The notes beneath the pieces are model-generated. The model had not been told where the DNA came from. It ran no database searches and saw only the letters and a program-made list of their open reading frames with translations. From Acidimicrobiaceae bacterium (GTDB lineage: Bacteria > Actinomycetota > Acidimicrobiia > Acidimicrobiales > Microtrichaceae), in NCBI GenBank assembly GCA_003514205.1, contig DORQ01000278.1, forward strand, positions 1-8,000: 8,000 nucleotides of DNA. The letters run 5' to 3'. Below, one piece after another: positions 1 through 6,451 of this stretch; the first letter of the stretch is position 1, and each line of letters begins with the position of its first letter. The translations under genes were made by a program, and so were the position numbers.

Positions 1-171
1 CCAGCACGACCAGCACGACCAGCGCTACCAACAGGAATTGCGGGACAGAAAGCCAAGCGCTCTGCGCCGTAGGGGCACCACATCGGACATGTGGAGGCCT
101 CGGCCGATATGGGCTGACCGACCGGGTTCGCCAGCCCCTGCCCCTGGGTCGACAAGGGGCACTCCCGCTCC
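1..171. other. Left-edge stretch without a supported gene
   Basis: I see no convincing gene here. The first 20 or so bases hold a short 9-bp tandem repeat (CAGCACGAC, two copies plus a diverged third). Read on the minus strand toward the left edge, it gives a hydrophobic run (FLLVALVVLVVL), but that frame has no ATG or GTG start upstream of the run within the window. The plus-strand frame beginning near 38 is rich in Pro, Arg and Ser and overlaps the end of the hydrolase gene, as expected of a shadow frame. The only structure worth naming is the hairpin at 139-161. Confidence 0.5.
139..161 (-). terminator. GC-rich hairpin just downstream of the hydrolase gene
   Basis: TGCCCCT (139-145) and AGGGGCA (155-161) form a perfect 7-bp stem around a 9-nt loop. 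The hairpin begins about 10 bases past the stop codon of the minus-strand hydrolase, where a terminator of the five-gene run would be expected. No T tract follows on the minus strand, so it would be a hairpin-only, actinobacterial-style terminator rather than a classical intrinsic one. The function is inferred from position. Confidence 0.4.
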
Positions 172-750
172 TCAGTCGGAGGCTCGGAGCTCCGCGACCC
201 CATCGAGGATGAATTGGTTCCACCATCCCTGTCGTTTCAAGAGCGCATGCCCCTCGCCCGGGACGAGAGTATGAGTCACATTCGCACCAGCATCTCGGGC
301 ACGCTCTGCCAGTTCGGCAGACAATCCTGGCAACGTGGTTACGTCCTCGGTGCCGTGCGCAAGAATCAGTCGCTTCCCTGATACCTCAGCCAGAGGTTCG
401 CCCTCTGGACACCATGGCGCCAAGCCAATCACACCGGCCACAGCAGCGTGACCAGCAAGACGCAACGAGGTTCGTCCTCCCATCGAATGCCCGACCAGAA
501 TCACGCTGTGGTCATCAATGCCCAGCGCTTCGATCGCTCGGCGGAGATCGGCAATCGCGGACACCCCATCCTCGTTCCAACCCTGCACGGAGAAGCGGAA
601 CCGAGGAAGAGCAAGGCCTTGCTTCTTCAGACCGTGGCCAATGGCAGCCCGAAAGAGCTCCATTCGCAGCACCGGCGCATCGAAGCGACCAACAGGGTTG
701 TACCCCACCTCTCTGCCGCCGTGAACGAAGAGCACGGAGCTGATAGTCAT
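172..750 (-). CDS. Small alpha/beta-fold serine hydrolase
   Basis: This 192-residue protein is a probable cytoplasmic serine hydrolase (esterase/lipase type); the substrate cannot be read from the sequence. The fold signature is complete. After the first strand, HGG (residues 10-12) could supply the oxyanion hole. The nucleophile elbow is GHSMGG (87-92) with Ser89. Asp136 lies in HGTED, and His168 in GEGHAL completes the triad. The length suits a minimal hydrolase with little or no lid domain. There is no signal peptide or membrane segment. The ATG at 750 is preceded by a strong Shine-Dalgarno, GAGGAGAG (758-765), with 7-nt spacing, so the start is well supported. It is the last gene of the minus-strand run, 49 bases after the FAD oxidase, and may act on the same lipid-like compounds. 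That link is inference. Confidence 0.85.
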   Translation of the reverse strand: MTISSVLFVHGGREVGYNPVGRFDAPVLRMELFRAAIGHGLKKQGLALPRFRFSVQGWNEDGVSAIADLRRAIEALGIDDHSVILVGHSMGGRTSLRLAGHAAVAGVIGLAPWCPEGEPLAEVSGKRLILAHGTEDVTTLPGLSAELAERARDAGANVTHTLVPGEGHALLKRQGWWNQFILDGVAELRASD

Positions 751-757
751 CGGTCAG

Positions 758-765
758 CTCTCCTC
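758..765 (-). promoter_or_regulatory. Ribosome binding site of the hydrolase gene
   Basis: On the minus strand GAGGAGAG lies 7 nt upstream of the ATG at 750. It fixes the start of the hydrolase and suggests efficient independent initiation rather than coupling to the upstream oxidase. Confidence 0.7.
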
Positions 766-799
766 GGTCCAGCCCCGGAGCGTGCCGATTTCGGGCGAA

Positions 800-2434
800 T
801 CAACAGTTAAAGAGCACACCTGGATTGAGCATTCCTGTCGGGTCTAGCTCCTTCTTCATTGCCCGTATCCCCCGAATGAAGGTCGCAGGCGCCTGCTGGT
901 CGTACCCCCGTCGATGGTCTCGCCCCACTGCGTGATGATGGGTCACCGTGCCGCCGAGAAGCGCAATCGCATCCATCGCAGCGTCCTTCACTGCTTGCCA
1001 CTGTTTGAGCCGCTCAACTCCGGGCCGCCCAGGAGCGATCACGGTGAAATACGGCGCTGCACCATCGGGATACACGTGGGTGAGTCGGCAACTCAGAATC
1101 GGGGTGGGTCCACAACCTTCGGCAAGGAGCGCTGCGATGGTGGCCGCTCGAACTCCTTCCACGAACTCGTCGAATCGATCCCACGTGATCGCAGTTTCGA
1201 ATGTCTCGCTGATGAGCCCAAGACGGAGCAGACCATCCCGAAGATACGGCGCCCGCAGAAATGAATCCCGCCATCGTTCGGCATCATCGGCGGGCGTTGA
1301 TCGATCGTTGCCCTCAAATCGACTTCGATCGGGCCGCTCCCCGCCCTGGCCAGCGCCACTATCCACGTACCCACCGGCATGACGAACGATCTCCACCGCC
1401 GCTTGGGAGACGTGACTCACGGATAGGTGCGCAGATTCGAACGCCACAAGCAGCAGATGACTCGACCCGTCTCCAAATCCGTTCACGAAGGCCTCCAGTG
1501 CATCGAGCACACGACAGTTCTGCGGCCACAATCCCGACTGAGCCAACAGTCGAGCTGCGTTGCAGGCGCCGCTGAAGCTGGTGAATCTGCCGACGAAGGA
1601 GCTTCGAAAATGCGGCCTATCCTGCACCCGCATCCACGCCTCCGTGATCACCCCCAATGTTCCTTCGGAGCCAAGCAGAATCCGGTCTGGCGACGGCCCC
1701 GCACCCGAGCCGGGGAGTCGGCGAGACTCCCACTCGCCGGTGGGAGTGATCGCACGGATTGACTCGACGAAGTCGTCGAGGTGGGTGTGCAGGGTTGCGA
1801 AGTGCCCGCCTGACCGAGTGGCAAGCCATCCACCAAGGGTGGAGAACTCGAAACTCTGCGGGTAGTGGCGCAGGGTCAACCCGAGTGGTCTGAGCTCTGC
1901 CTCGAGAGCAGGCCCGTAGGTGCCCGCTGCGATTCGAGCGGCCCGGGAGTGACGGTCCACTTCGAGCACACCCGAGAGCCGAGACATGTCCAGCGAGATA
2001 ACAGGCCTGTCACCCCGCACCTCAACCGGTGTCTCGACACCCCCGACCACGGACGAGCCACCGCCATAGGGAACGAGGATCGCATCAACTTCTGAGGCCC
2101 AGTCGAGGATCCGAGTGATGTCAGCCTCAGTAGCAGGGTACGCAACCAGATCTGGTGCGGCCGAGAAGTCGCCGGCGAGACCGCGAACAATGTCGCGGAA
2201 GGACTTGCCGTAGGTATGCGATGCCCGATCAGTTGGAGTCGCCGTCAGTAACTCGGCGAGCGAATCTGGCAAGGTAGCCCGCGTTGCAGGCAGAGAGATC
2301 TGACCAATTTCAGGGGACTGTTGCCAGCTCAGCTCAGATCCCACCAGCGGAGCGACGCGCGCCTCAAGCATGGTCTGCTCTGCCGGGGTCACCCCAGATC
2401 CATCGGCGCCCCACCCCCAGAAACTTCGACTCAT
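800..2434 (-). CDS. FAD-binding oxidase, alkylglycerone-phosphate (alkyl-DHAP) synthase-like
   Basis: This 544-residue flavoprotein belongs to the PCMH-type FAD-binding family. Its closest visible resemblance is to alkyl-DHAP synthase, which swaps an acyl chain for a fatty alcohol to form an ether lipid. Motifs in order: the PP-loop VPYGGGSSVVGG (121-132); the ADPS-like block with EFSTLGGWLATRSGG (196-210); LGSEGTLGVITE (254-265); a Tyr in PYFTV matching the catalytic tyrosine region; the His cluster THHHAVGRDH (498-507); and the C-terminal ending LDPTGMLNPGVLF. The ATG at 2434 is chosen because a strong Shine-Dalgarno precedes it; the open frame continues upstream to 2581 but would overlap the preceding RCC1 gene. 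A GTG at 2437 is an alternative. Family membership is strong. True ether-lipid synthase activity is less sure, since many bacterial relatives are unassigned oxidases. Confidence 0.85.
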   Translation of the reverse strand: MSRSFWGWGADGSGVTPAEQTMLEARVAPLVGSELSWQQSPEIGQISLPATRATLPDSLAELLTATPTDRASHTYGKSFRDIVRGLAGDFSAAPDLVAYPATEADITRILDWASEVDAILVPYGGGSSVVGGVETPVEVRGDRPVISLDMSRLSGVLEVDRHSRAARIAAGTYGPALEAELRPLGLTLRHYPQSFEFSTLGGWLATRSGGHFATLHTHLDDFVESIRAITPTGEWESRRLPGSGAGPSPDRILLGSEGTLGVITEAWMRVQDRPHFRSSFVGRFTSFSGACNAARLLAQSGLWPQNCRVLDALEAFVNGFGDGSSHLLLVAFESAHLSVSHVSQAAVEIVRHAGGYVDSGAGQGGERPDRSRFEGNDRSTPADDAERWRDSFLRAPYLRDGLLRLGLISETFETAITWDRFDEFVEGVRAATIAALLAEGCGPTPILSCRLTHVYPDGAAPYFTVIAPGRPGVERLKQWQAVKDAAMDAIALLGGTVTHHHAVGRDHRRGYDQQAPATFIRGIRAMKKELDPTGMLNPGVLFNC

Positions 2435-2444
2435 CACTATGCTG

Positions 2445-2455
2445 ACCTCCCCCCT
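2445..2455 (-). promoter_or_regulatory. Start-deciding ribosome binding site of the FAD oxidase
   Basis: The minus strand carries AGGGGGGAGGT here, 10 nt before ATG 2434 and 7 nt before an in-frame GTG at 2437. It sits in the gap after the RCC1 stop (2494). It therefore argues for a start at 2434-2437 rather than the longer frame to 2581. Confidence 0.65.
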
Positions 2456-2493
2456 TGTTGGCCACCTCGGGCGCCGAGCCCCAAGGGCCGGCT

Positions 2494-3846
2494 CTACAGT
2501 CCCGCGACCGAACTTGGAAACGGTTGATAGGTCAATGAGGTCGTGAATCCAAGCTGGCTTCGGTCGTTGGAACCCCAGCACTTCACGGTGGAGTCGGAGG
2601 CAACCGAGCAGGAATGGAAGTCTCCGGCGACGATCTCGACAGCGCTCGAGACGCCCGCTGCGCTCACGGCAGTTCTACGTTCCATCGTGGTGCCATCGGC
2701 CAGCATCCCTGAGATGTTGTACCCCCAGCACTGTGCGGTTCCGCCGACCGCTTCTCGTGCACACGTGAACCCTCCTCCAGCAGTTACCTCGGTAATGCCG
2801 GTGACACCGGTTGCAGTTGTCGGACTGGTCCGAAGAGTGGCTGAACCATCCCCAATTCCGCCGTTGGAGTTCTCGCCCCAGCATTTCACGGTTCCGCTCG
2901 CAACGGCGCAGACATGGGACCAACCAGCCGTGATGTCTGTCACGTTCGCCAGCCCTGGGACGACAACAGGCACCGTAGAGGTATTGGTGCTGCCAACTCC
3001 CAACACGCCGTAGATATTTGAACCCCAGCACTTCATCGTTCCATTGATGAGGCGGGCACAGGCGAAGCCAACACCCGCATCGATTTCGGCAACCCCAGTC
3101 AGACTCCCTGCGACCACTGCAGTTGACCGGACTGCGTTCGTACCATCGCCAAGTTGGTACGCGATGTTGCTCCCCCAACACTTCACGGTTGCATCACTCA
3201 TCAACGCGCAGGAATGACTCGATCCAACAGTCACCTGAGTTGCGTTTGAGACGTTCAGCACCGTGGTTGGCACTTCTCGCTGCGTCGAAGTGCCGTCGCC
3301 GATCTGTTGAGAGCTGTTGGCACCCCAACACGAAACCTGCCCATCAGCTCGAAGTGCGCAGGTGTTACCACCCTTCGCATCAATCTGGACCGCGTTCGTC
3401 AACCCAACTACTTCAGTGGGCGTCGTTCGATCGGTGGTCGTTCCGTCGCCCAGCTGGCCCTGGTTGTTCGCTCCCCAACACTTGACTCGCCCGTTCGACA
3501 ACAGTGCACAGGTGTGGGAAGCACCGAGGGCAACATGGCGGGCAACTACTGGCTGCGGATCAACAGTCACTGGGGGTGCTGGAGTCGTGGTGGTTGTTGT
3601 GGTCTGCGACGCGTTGTACGCGTTGATGAGATCGATCGCCCGTGAGATGGGCATGCTCACTTTCCACTTCTTCTTCACGCATTGCAGAACGTTCTTCGAA
3701 TCGCGAGCGAACCCGTTGCCGCTACAGCGGCGACCAACACGCTGAACAGACAGTCCGTAGACATCACTCGCATCGCAGGCCGCCGCGACCGACAACACAG
3801 CAATCAGAACTGCGACACAAGCCTTCAATCGAGTACTCGTTCTCAT
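2494..3846 (-). CDS. Exported RCC1-repeat seven-bladed propeller protein (copy A)
   Basis: This 450-residue protein has an N-terminal signal sequence with basic residues, a hydrophobic core (about 9-22) and AAAC ending at Cys24, a permissible but not ideal lipobox. Next comes a two-Cys mini-domain (Cys41, Cys56), nearly shared with the neighbouring paralogue, then a linker with seven Thr (82-88) and prolines. From about 105 seven RCC1-type repeats follow, each ending CWG.N...LGDG-like. The CWG cysteines are at 123, 173, 223, 273, 322, 373 and 423, a 50-residue period. Each blade has a second Cys 9-11 residues earlier (113, 163, 213, 263, 313, 362, 413), suggesting one disulfide per blade outside the cytoplasm. 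Seven repeats make a closed propeller, usually a binding platform; the ligand is unknown. The ATG at 3846 has the SD GAGGGGG just upstream. Confidence 0.88.
   Translation of the reverse strand: MRTSTRLKACVAVLIAVLSVAAACDASDVYGLSVQRVGRRCSGNGFARDSKNVLQCVKKKWKVSMPISRAIDLINAYNASQTTTTTTTPAPPVTVDPQPVVARHVALGASHTCALLSNGRVKCWGANNQGQLGDGTTTDRTTPTEVVGLTNAVQIDAKGGNTCALRADGQVSCWGANSSQQIGDGTSTQREVPTTVLNVSNATQVTVGSSHSCALMSDATVKCWGSNIAYQLGDGTNAVRSTAVVAGSLTGVAEIDAGVGFACARLINGTMKCWGSNIYGVLGVGSTNTSTVPVVVPGLANVTDITAGWSHVCAVASGTVKCWGENSNGGIGDGSATLRTSPTTATGVTGITEVTAGGGFTCAREAVGGTAQCWGYNISGMLADGTTMERRTAVSAAGVSSAVEIVAGDFHSCSVASDSTVKCWGSNDRSQLGFTTSLTYQPFPSSVAGL
3683..3705 (-). repeat. DNA identity shared with 5171-5193 (RCC1 mini-domain, copy A)
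   Basis: A 23-bp stretch is identical in both RCC1 genes (here and at 5171-5193), inside the N-terminal mini-domain codons for SKNVLQC and neighbours. Flanking bases are also largely conserved. It marks the best-conserved segment of the duplication that I noticed. Confidence 0.75.
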
Positions 3847-3966
3847 ATTTCCCCCTCAACTAGATGCGTGAGGAACCGTACATCACGCTTTTCAGCCTGT
3901 CGCAATGACATCTGACACACTCATTCGCCCCTCCCAAATGAGGCTGGCTGTCACCAGTCGGGTGAG
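3847..3966 (-). other. Spacer between the two RCC1 genes
   Basis: This 120-base gap is the longest in the minus-strand run. It holds the Shine-Dalgarno of copy A (GAGGGGG, 3851-3857) and two 6-bp inverted repeats with 11-nt loops: GCGTGA/TCACGC (3866-3871 with 3883-3888) and CTCATT/AATGAG (3920-3925 with 3937-3942). Neither is followed by a T tract in the direction of transcription. They might act as processing or attenuation sites, but stems this short also arise by chance. Confidence 0.3.
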
Positions 3967-5358
3967 TCACGAAAAGCCAATCACGCCGGTAGGAGTCGTC
4001 ATGTATCCCAACGGTGTGAACAGGCCCAGTTGGCCGCGGCTGTTCGAGCCCCAGCACCGCAATGTGGAATCCGTCTTGAGAGCACATACATGATCGTCAC
4101 CCGCCTCCAACTGAGCGACACCTGAGAGAGAACCGGCGCGTACCGGCGTGTTGCTGTTGATGGTGGTTCCGTCTCCCAGGGTCCCCAAGCTGTTCGCACC
4201 CCAGCACTGCACCGAATCAAATGTCGTAGTCACAGCGCAGGAGAACCCGCGTCCTGCGGTGACCTTGGACACTGCTGATAGCGAGGACACGGTGACCGGC
4301 GAGTTTCGGTTCACATTGCTTCCGTCGCCAAGTCCGCCGAACTCGTTGTAGCCCCAGCATCGAACCACACCAGCGGCCACAGCACAGGCGTGGTTGTCGC
4401 CTGCGGAAAGATCTGTGACGCCTGAAACTCCGGGAACTTCTTCTGGCATCGTCGGCTGCGATGGCGAACCATTTCCAAGTCGCCCAGTGCTGCTGTAGCC
4501 CCAACACGTGACTGTTCCGGTGAGCGTCCTGGCGCATGTGAACAAGGCCCCCGCATTCAGCTGCGCTACCTGGGAAGCATTCGCCACCACTGCCGTCAGT
4601 CGACCCGACGCGGTTCCGTCGCCAAGTTGATAGGCCACGTTTGAACCCCAACACTTCACCGTTGCATCACCGAGCAACGCGCAGGAGTGGTCCACACCAA
4701 CAGCAACCTGCACAGCACCCATAACGTTGGGCACTACGAGCGGCACCGGGCTGTCTGCGCTGAAGCCAATTCCGAGTTGGGCACGAGAGCCATCCCCCCA
4801 GCACGCGACTGACCCATCGCCTCGAACTGCGCAGGTGCTATCCCGTGCTGCGCTGATCTGCACAGCACCCACTAACCCAACGACCTCCGTTGGTTCCAAC
4901 CGACTCGAGAACGAACCGATCCCAAGTTGGCCTTGATCGTTTGCTCCCCAGCACTTCACGAAACCGTCGGTCAACAACACACAGGTATGGGCGTTCCCCA
5001 GGGCGATTTGTTGGGGCACAACGGGCGGAGGCGGCGGAGGTAGAACTGTTGTCTCGGGAGTTTGTGGAGGTGAAACCGGGGTTGTGGTGGCCTGCGCGGC
5101 GTTGTAGCCGTTGATCATGGCGACGGCCCGGTCGATCGTCATGTTGACTTTCCATCGACCCTTCACGCACTGCAGAACGTTCTTCGAATCGCGTGCGAAT
5201 CCGTTGCCGCTGCATCGACGACCTGCCCGTTGCATCGGCAACCCATACACATCACTCGCCTCGCATGCCCCCACCAGGAGGATCGAGAAGGCGCAGAGTG
5301 CGACCACGACCCGCACTCTCGGTCGAGTGGTTCTTAGTGTCTGAGGATGTCTGGCCAT
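3967..5358 (-). CDS. RCC1-repeat seven-bladed propeller lipoprotein (copy B)
   Basis: This 463-residue paralogue of copy A has the same architecture. The signal sequence ends in LLVGAC, a good lipobox with Cys32, so lipid anchoring on the outer face of the membrane is likely. Then come the two-Cys mini-domain (Cys49, Cys64), a Thr/Pro linker with six consecutive prolines (about 91-117), and seven RCC1 repeats. The CWG cysteines are at 136, 186, 236, 285, 334, 385 and 435, each paired with a Cys 9-11 residues before (126, 176, 226, 275, 325, 374, 425). The open frame extends upstream to 5472, but that would overlap the desaturase gene, so ATG 5358 is preferred. It lies 40 bases after the desaturase stop and directly before the hydrophobic segment. 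No strong Shine-Dalgarno is visible. A role in surface binding or protein contacts is inferred from the fold only. Confidence 0.85.
   Translation of the reverse strand: MARHPQTLRTTRPRVRVVVALCAFSILLVGACEASDVYGLPMQRAGRRCSGNGFARDSKNVLQCVKGRWKVNMTIDRAVAMINGYNAAQATTTPVSPPQTPETTVLPPPPPPVVPQQIALGNAHTCVLLTDGFVKCWGANDQGQLGIGSFSSRLEPTEVVGLVGAVQISAARDSTCAVRGDGSVACWGDGSRAQLGIGFSADSPVPLVVPNVMGAVQVAVGVDHSCALLGDATVKCWGSNVAYQLGDGTASGRLTAVVANASQVAQLNAGALFTCARTLTGTVTCWGYSSTGRLGNGSPSQPTMPEEVPGVSGVTDLSAGDNHACAVAAGVVRCWGYNEFGGLGDGSNVNRNSPVTVSSLSAVSKVTAGRGFSCAVTTTFDSVQCWGANSLGTLGDGTTINSNTPVRAGSLSGVAQLEAGDDHVCALKTDSTLRCWGSNSRGQLGLFTPLGYMTTPTGVIGFS
5171..5193 (-). repeat. DNA identity shared with 3683-3705 (RCC1 mini-domain, copy B)
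   Basis: This is the partner copy of the 23-bp identity in the other RCC1 gene. The two are in the same orientation and about 1.5 kb apart, so they could support recombination that deletes or fuses the two RCC1 genes. Confidence 0.75.
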
Positions 5359-5398
5359 TACCACGACGCTACCGGTCCAATGATGAGGAGGCCGCAGT

Positions 5399-6370
5399 TC
5401 AGCGAGGCGCCCATCCTGGGTGTCGGAACACATAGCCCAATCGATCGCGCATCGAGCGTGCCGTTCGAACATCTCTCGCGATGTCGAAAAACTCGTGATA
5501 GGCGATCCTCAACGGGTTATAGGTGTTGATGTTCTTCGTCAGCCCGTACTTCACCCGGCGAACCTCTGGCTCAAAACTGCCAAACAACCTGTCCCAGACG
5601 ATCAGGATCCCGCCATAGTTCTTGTCCAAGTACTCCTTGTTGGCGCCATGGTGAACCCGGTGGTGTGACGCGGTGTTGAGCACCAATTCGGCGGACTTCG
5701 GCAACCGGTCGATCGCCTCTGTGTGGATCCAGTATTGGTAGAGGAGGTTCAGCTGTGCCGCTTTGCGGGTGGTCGCAAGCGGAAACCCCAGCAGGGGCAT
5801 TGGCGCAAACACCCAGTGCACGAGAAATGGTGACCACGGCTGCCGCAGCGCTGTGGACAGGTTGTAGCGCTCCGAGGAATGGTGTGTCACGTGATGCGCC
5901 CACAACAGGCGGACCTCATGCATCCACCGATGTTCCCAGTAGTACAGGAAATCCCACAGCACCATCGCCATCGGCAGCGCTGCACGACGTCGCCCGAGAT
6001 TCGAAATCCTATGACGAAGGAGAAAGCGGTCAACCTTGCCGAACACGCCAGCCCACGCGAAGCCCATGGCAATGCTCCCGAAGAGAGCACTCAGGCTGGC
6101 AACGGTGTCTCGTCGCTCGTAGCCCACAGGAATCAGCGGATCGGGTGTGGTCAGGCCGTCGGGTGCGGTCAGCGGATTGGGTGTGGTCAGGCCGTCGGGT
6201 GCGGTCAGTGGATCTAATTGAGCAGGAACACCCGGTAGGGGGTGAACCACTTCCTTCCGCGCTGCCTGATGTCGCAGCCACAAGTGCTCCGCGATCATCG
6301 TCAGGGCAAACATCGGCAAGGTCATCTTGTCGACACGATCCAATTCGCCAAGTTGGGCACGTAGCTTCAT
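5399..6370 (-). CDS. Sterol desaturase / fatty acid hydroxylase family membrane enzyme
   Basis: This 323-residue membrane di-iron oxygenase belongs to the fatty acid hydroxylase superfamily (C-5 sterol desaturase, alkylglycerol monooxygenase and relatives). The metal-binding histidine boxes are complete: HRWMH (147-151), HVTHH (160-164) within LWAHHVTHHSSERYN, and HRVHH (237-241), with a further His216 in YWIHTE. The family tail motif NYGGILIVWDRLFGSFEPE (251-269) follows. Hydrophobic stretches near 90-112, 130-145 and 180-200 fit membrane insertion. Between a possible first helix (16-32) and the core sits an unusual in-frame repeat, DPLTAPDGLTTP twice (53-76). The ATG at 6370 is the furthest upstream in-frame start before a stop codon; a possible -10 element (TACATT) lies 6 nt before it. 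It is first in the minus-strand run. The substrate is unknown: a lipid, sterol-like or ether-lipid compound. Confidence 0.9.
   Translation of the reverse strand: MKLRAQLGELDRVDKMTLPMFALTMIAEHLWLRHQAARKEVVHPLPGVPAQLDPLTAPDGLTTPNPLTAPDGLTTPDPLIPVGYERRDTVASLSALFGSIAMGFAWAGVFGKVDRFLLRHRISNLGRRRAALPMAMVLWDFLYYWEHRWMHEVRLLWAHHVTHHSSERYNLSTALRQPWSPFLVHWVFAPMPLLGFPLATTRKAAQLNLLYQYWIHTEAIDRLPKSAELVLNTASHHRVHHGANKEYLDKNYGGILIVWDRLFGSFEPEVRRVKYGLTKNINTYNPLRIAYHEFFDIARDVRTARSMRDRLGYVFRHPGWAPR
6134..6214 (-). repeat. In-frame 36-bp tandem repeat built from 18-bp subunits
   Basis: Two near-identical 36-bp units (starting at 6134 and 6170; one C/T difference seen) are followed by a 9-bp start of a third. 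Each unit splits into two related 18-bp halves sharing the core GGGTG(T/C)GGTCAG. Both lengths are multiples of three, so the repeat adds the 12-residue block (D/N)PLTAPDGLTTP to the desaturase without breaking frame. It probably expands and contracts by slippage. Confidence 0.9.
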
Positions 6371-6376
6371 GGTCGG

Positions 6377-6407
6377 AATGTACTCCCTATGGAGCCCAAG
6401 CTGTCAC
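6377..6407 (-). promoter_or_regulatory. Possible leaderless promoter of the desaturase-led gene run
   Basis: On the minus strand TACATT (6377-6382) matches the TANNNT -10 pattern and ends 6 nt before ATG 6370. GTGACA (6402-6407) is a near -35 match with a 19-nt spacer. There is no well-spaced Shine-Dalgarno, so a leaderless transcript, common in actinobacteria, is plausible. This was judged by eye only. Confidence 0.35.
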
Positions 6408-6439
6408 TCAATCACCACCACGAGGCGCAGGACACTGCA

Positions 6440-6445
6440 TAGACT
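6440..6445 (+). promoter_or_regulatory. Possible -10 element of the VOC gene (leaderless)
   Basis: TAGACT fits TANNNT and ends 6 nt before ATG 6452, the geometry of a leaderless actinobacterial promoter. No Shine-Dalgarno precedes the ATG, and I see no clear -35 box. The element mirrors the one proposed for the divergent desaturase. Confidence 0.3.
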
Positions 6446-6451
6446 CATCAC

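Noticed and set aside
1..60. Hydrophobic minus-strand frame (FLLVALVVLVVL) leaving the left edge, possibly a membrane protein
   Set aside because: There is no ATG or GTG start upstream of the run in that frame, and the run comes from a simple 9-bp repeat. The window is too short to decide.
2466..2478. CTCGG/CCGAG hairpin between RCC1 copy A and the oxidase
   Set aside because: The stem has only 5 bp, there is no T tract, and overlapping alternative pairings exist. It is not distinguishable from GC-rich background.
2435..2581. N-terminal extension of the FAD oxidase to an ATG at 2581
   Set aside because: It would overlap the RCC1 gene by 88 bases and reads as Arg/Pro-rich sequence without family similarity. 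A strong Shine-Dalgarno at 2445-2455 points to 2434.
2543..3013. Plus-strand open frame (156 residues) opposite RCC1 copy A
   Set aside because: Its periodic PQHF-type strings are the antisense of the CWG repeats, so it is not an independent gene.
3866..3892. Plus-strand intrinsic terminator (6-bp stem followed by TTTT)
   Set aside because: No plus-strand gene lies upstream to be terminated; the stem is short and the loop is 11 nt.
5359..5472. N-terminal extension of RCC1 copy B to an ATG at 5472
   Set aside because: It overlaps the desaturase gene and would place 38 extra residues before the signal peptide.
6134..6214. CRISPR-like array (36-bp repeat unit)
   Set aside because: The copies are directly adjacent with no spacers and lie in frame inside a coding gene.
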